From NCBI GenBank assembly GCA_030762175.1, contig CM060846.1:308422512-308486511 (forward strand): a DNA stretch of 64,000 nucleotides, read 5' to 3'. Position numbers and translations under genes: made by a program. This DNA is from Metallyticus violacea. Taxonomy: Eukaryota; Arthropoda; Insecta; Mantodea; Metallyticidae. Each line of letters opens with the position of its first letter. Within the stretch, counting starts at the first letter, position 1. The notes under the pieces are model-generated. The model did not search any database. It saw only the letters and a program-made list of their open reading frames with translations, and was not told the origin of the DNA. Positions 59,561 to 64,000 of the stretch are shown piece after piece.

Positions 59561-62500
59561 CTCGCAACGCTGCACTGGCACAAACCATTAATTTCTGAAG
59601 CATATGATCTGCTGCAATCAGTCTACTGATCTGGACACGGATACAAAGGGTATAAAACGGGGGTAGAGGGGCGTAAGTAAAGGAAGAATAAATTTCTTTT
59701 ACAATCGAAGAAAGCGGAATGCACGCAAAAGGGTACCAATTCTATTAACCAAAATATTGCATATTTTGCAGTTGAATTACTTACAGACATCGTCCTTTCA
59801 ATCATTGTGTGTGTTATCTGCAAGTTAAATGCAGCTTTCTGAAATAAGTTGTTAAGTTATTATCTTGCTCCAAGATACATTGAGAGTTTTGTGGAAAATA
59901 TCTGCAGGTTTTGATGAGCTCATAATATGCGCATAAGAGAGGCCTTCGTCGCTTTTGAATAACCCTTTTAAGCTAGGCATTATTTTCTTCAGCACTTTCC
60001 CGTTAGAACACTTCTACATTTGAACGATATCAGAACTTTATAGACAACATTCCGCTCATTACTTGCCCAAACGTGATGTGTGCGCTGTGGAACTCAGATG
60101 GATTGCTCTGTTCTGAAGGAATAGATCTCAGCAGTTTCCTTCAGTTCACTTATGACACTTATAAAGGGCTGACAATGGATCTCACTTTCTAGCAAGCGTT
60201 GTTCAGTATTTTCACAACTGATTGGGAAGTCACGAGCTTCCGTGAACATAATAACAAATTTCTTTCTAATTAATTGTGAGCGAACAGTTAAATTTGCATT
60301 ATTGAGATTTTCGATAATTCCTAACTTTAGAAGTTCGTCTAAAAATGTAAATATAGATACAGTAAAGAGAATTTATAGTTTGATAGAAACATTTGTAATA
60401 TTGTTGCTAGAACGATGTAGACTATTTTTTTTAATAATTGAGTTTAACTTCATAATGGGTGAGTAATTATTTTACTCTTTTCTTTATTAGTAATTCTTAA
60501 CAATAACACTAAAAATAGAAGAAGAAAAGGTTACCATGAAAATATGGAATTGATCCTGTTGCATCTTTTATTTCCCAGTTTTTATTATCAATTACATATT
60601 TTTACTGTAATTCCAAGGTCAAGCAACAGTATTACTGTTCATTATGTTACAATAAATATTATGTAATATTAAAATATCGTATAAAACCATCAGAACATGC
60701 AAAATCCAGGAACAAAGAGGAAGATGAGAGTAACTATATTCATGGTGTTATAGACTGTCCAGCGCCATCTGCTTGCAAGAGTGTACTAAACTTCATTGAA
60801 TGAAGAAGATCAACGTAGAATGAGTGAAATCCATCCTGTAAAGAATCATTTTCTCAGATTGTGCGCGTCTAGAGCAGAAACTCATATGAGAAATATCACA
60901 TTACTTTCACACATTATTTTACAACAAATTATTTGGAATAGCTGAAATGAAGAAATAAGCCACTGTGAGCAAATTGCCCAAAAAAAAAAAAATAAAAACT
61001 ATTTCCTTTCGGCCGATACATGGGCTATTGGGAAGAAAGTTGATATTTATATTTCAGTTTCCAACACACCTATTATAAAAATCCCTGTCGATCTGTGACA
61101 TCAATGTCTGCTTGCGGGTTCTGCACTGACCCCGTGGACCTTTATGGCGTCAACCGGTTCAGTAGACTTTAGGAGAAGATAGAAATTGAATGAGAACAGT
61201 TGGAAGCAATTCTTGTAATTACTTCAGCTTATATGTAGGTTTATTTTGTCTTTGCTTGGAATGATAAATTAACCATACGCCGTCACAAGTTCAATCTGCT
61301 ACACACACCACCACCAGGCTTCTCCAGCGAATCTTCTGCTTTGTAAACCAGATAAGGGACAAGCTCCATTGACAGCTTTGACTCTCGTTCAACGCATTCC
61401 GTTATTAGTTTGCAAAGAGTTAAGTTCACTAGTCTATGAAGTACACTTAGTTCCCGAAATATAGAATATCGTATGTTATTTTATGTATGTTTTATTTAAA
61501 TAACCTCATCATTTTATTGTTACATATTGGTTCTATTACTAAACACGACTGGCTTTGTATTTTTCACATGCATCCATAGAAAAATATATTGTGTTAATAT
61601 CTTAAAACACAATTCAGAATCCCTAAGCTGTAAGTCTTATCAGAATGAGACAGTAAAAATGTGACAGGCTCTACTCAAATAAAATGTAGCGTATTGTTAG
61701 TAATACGATGTCCTCTCACAGAATGGTGCCAGTCGTTTGAAACAAAAGAGGTAAAACAAGAGAAACACGAATGTTTAACAGGATTGAAGACTTTGTTTTC
61801 TTGAAAATGTGATAAAACTTGTAAACATTGCGTTGCATCATTTCAGTGTTAGCTTATGTTTCTTGAATTGTATTTTCTTCGCGTGACAGAGTCTTTGTAT
61901 GAGAAAACACAGAGAATGAAGAGGAAAACGACAAAAAGAATAATATTGAGAGTAACCTGGAGATGAGCAAACATTGCGTAATAAAAGTTGTTTTATTTTT
62001 TAGTTAGGAGCACAGTAGCTTCTCTTAAGCAATTTTACAACAGGCTGTTCTTTATTCTTCTTTTCTGTTGTTTAACATTATGTAGTCTCTGTGCTTAATT
62101 TGCTATGCGGTTGTAAAGACAAGAGAAGATATCATGAATCACATTATTTTCTAATTTTCTCAGAAATTATGCGATAAAGTGATAAAAGCTTCGTCATTTC
62201 TGAGCAAATTGAAATGCTAACAGAGTAGAAAATATCCAAAAAATTCCCTTGAAGAACAAAATTCATTCCCGGTTAAATGATTATACTTCAATGTTTACCG
62301 ATACTGTGGACTTTTTATTTTGATAGAGCCTAGCTGCCCATAAGGTTTTCTATTACCAGTGAATTTGAGAGCAAGGCTAACTGCTTAAAGCTATTCATTT
62401 TACATTATTATAACAATTAGAATATACCTGGGAAATGAAGTTAGTTTTTATAGGTTTTCAAAAATTTACTCTAGTACTTACTGCTCTAAATATTTATTCT

Positions 62501-62561
62501 TAATAAGCAATGTAATGGTATATAAGTTATATTATAAGATGGTATTGACCTGTCAGGATGT
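59561..62561. other. No recognised gene
   Basis: AT-rich. Readings at 59623-59823 and 60242-60466 have no recognised motif. Confidence 0.35.
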
Positions 62562-62861
62562 CGGTCCTGTAGGTAGTGGCAACCATACTTCCCTTCTAAA
62601 CCCAAAATCGCTGGTTCAAACCCGTCCAGGATCGATGGATTTTTTCGGGCGTAAAAATCCTAAGTATGGCTTCCTTCGGAAGGGAAGTAAAGTCGTGAGT
62701 CCCGTGTCGTACATTTACGGCACAATAAAGAACCTCGAGCTTGAAAGAAGAGGCCTCTGAGCAAATTTGTCCGTCGTTTCACACCCTGATTTGAATGGGA
62801 CGCTGATAACCTGAGATGTTAAAGAGAGTCCGTAAATAAAACAAACAAATCAATCAAGCAA
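62562..62861 (+). mobile_element. SINE family B, full-length copy
   Basis: Plus orientation. The head GGTCCTGTAGGTAGTGGCAA has B box TGGTTCAAACCC. The body contains CTTCCTTCGGAAGGGAAGTA and GTGTCGTACATTTACGGCAC. The tail ends in AAATAAAACAAACAAATC. The 81-codon reading across it is a translation of the SINE. Confidence 0.92.
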
Positions 62862-62904
62862 ACCTGAGAGGAATGAATTTTAGCTTTTAAGCACTTAGTT
62901 ATTT

Positions 62905-63181
62905 GGACCGGCTCCATGATCTAGTGGTTAGTTCGATCCTGGAAATGTCTATGTTAGAAAAGTTAGAAACGAGGTTCACCCAGCCTCGTGGGGATGATAG
63001 AGAAGCTGCTTGATAATAAGGTGGCGTAATTTGATTTCGAAAGTGCAGGCATGCTAATCAAAAGTCCCCTTGCTGTACTGCCCTATATCACTTATGTCAC
63101 GAGACGGATGTAGAGGACCTAGCGGTCACTGGGGCAGGCAAGGCTTGATTCGGGCTCTCGCGCCATAGATGGGGACTTTTT
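62905..63181 (+). mobile_element. SINE of another family (tRNA-derived head)
   Basis: CCATGATCTAGTGGTTAG resembles an A box and GTTCGATCCTGG a B box, but they are almost adjacent, so the middle of the tRNA-like head is deleted. A GC-richer body of about 220 bp follows, with CCTCGTGGGGATGATAGAGA and CTAGCGGTCACTGGGGCAGG, ending before an AT-rich flank. It is the only copy in the window. It lies 43 bp after a family B SINE. Confidence 0.55.
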
Positions 63182-63817
63182 GATTGGATTTCTTTGTCAA
63201 AAAACATATTCAAACAATGTGTTATTGATTGACAGCTAATTGAGCCGTTTTTATTTCATTAATAAAACATAACACCAATGAACTATATGGCACTAAACGC
63301 TCTTAGCATGATTTCTATATGGAACTATTCTTGTAATAAAATCATCGCACTTACATAGATGGAAGATAAATGTTGCAAGTGCTGAAGTTGTGTGGTTTTG
63401 TAAAAGCAGACACTTTGATGTAATCAACATTCAGAATGTGACGCTTCTATAACTGTGACCTGGTTTTCAATGGTAGCACAACTTTCTCGAATTCCGTACT
63501 ATATATATTCATTTATTAAACATGTATATGTTTTTAACAATTTTTTCATGAAAGAACAATTTTGAAGCTCAAATCCATTTCTTTGTGGTTTTAAGCGATA
63601 CACTGTGATACGCAGCTCTTTTTAATTTCTTTTTCGTCTTTCTCGAAGCGCTGTTGCTGGCATGATTCTTATGCAGTTTTATCCTATTATCTGTGTTCAT
63701 TGTAATAATTCTTATTGGGTATTACGAATATTCGATAAATGCACATCCAATATGTGATTCAGCAAGATTTCTTAAATATGTTTTAGCCATTTAGTGATGA
63801 AGTGTGTGGTCAACTTA
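63182..63817. other. No recognised gene
   Basis: AT-rich spacer. Confidence 0.35.
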
Positions 63818-64000
63818 TGAGCTGTTCACTTTCAATTTATAAGAGAAAATATTAACATTGGTGGAATTGATCTTTGCCCTAAGAAGACCAAAAAGCTACA
63901 GGCAGAAATCGTGACGGATTGGGGAAAATCGGAAGCATTTTCTGATGCTCGATTTATAACTTCTGTTTTAATGCCACCTTCAGTTCATGTTCAAGATATG
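63818..64000 (+). CDS. Open coding-like stretch running off the window end
   Basis: After a stop at about 63815 the frame stays open for about 60 codons to the last base. It contains ENINIGGIDLCPKKTKKLQA, EIVTDWGKSEAFSDARF and MPPSVHVQDM. Residue composition is balanced, unlike the AT-driven noise nearby. I do not recognise the protein. It could be an exon, a transposon piece or an endogenous viral fragment. It is incomplete here, and there is no ATG in a good position upstream. Confidence 0.35.

Overview
This window reads as intergenic DNA from a large, AT-rich animal genome, most likely an insect. The evidence is the many tRNA-derived SINEs, degenerate mariner, hAT, pogo-like and IS630-like transposases, LINE reverse-transcriptase remnants, microsatellites and the absence of any compact gene series. 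A polyneopteran such as a cockroach or termite is a guess from the general look of the SINEs, not something the sequence proves. No complete host gene, true tRNA gene, rRNA gene or CRISPR array was recognised. Nearly every feature is a mobile element or its decayed remains. || Layout: 1-10 kb holds an unrecognised minus-strand coding remnant (about 1.6-2.05 kb) and five SINE copies. 10-16.3 kb holds a duplicated dispersed repeat, a SINE and the 3' end of a LINE. 20-27.6 kb holds an IS630-like transposase tail, two mariner relics (one with DD34D spacing), a hAT-like relic, a LINE reverse-transcriptase relic and two SINEs. 28-31.3 kb has SINE fragments. 33.7-36 kb holds two different transposase fragments and a foldback element. 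36.9-41.3 kb holds a SINE with perfect target duplications, a possible IS630-like N-terminus and a decayed gene of the GQNKN (DUF7869-like) type. 44.3-46.5 kb holds a SINE, an AT-rich tandem array with dimeric organisation and a pogo/CENP-B-like relic. 47-49.2 kb has two SINEs, and 62.5-63.2 kb has two more. || The most interesting object spans about 50.7-59.6 kb. Imperfect inverted terminal repeats flank a broken plus-strand gene for a protein-primed family B DNA polymerase, of the kind carried by Polinton/Maverick elements, adintoviruses and bidnaviruses. A minus-strand Ala/Val-rich reading with an Asp-rich tail lies on the left and unrecognised plus-strand readings lie on the right. I read it as an endogenous virus or virus-like transposon relic. 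A 2.9-kb DNA transposon with TTAA duplications and GGGAYAC termini, carrying Mutator-like transposase traces, is inserted in the polymerase, and two SINEs lie inside that transposon. The polymerase has several frame changes and stops and lacks the catalytic C-terminal part, so it cannot work. || Domain assignments were made by eye from remembered family motifs without database searches. Boundaries are approximate unless target-site duplications fix them.
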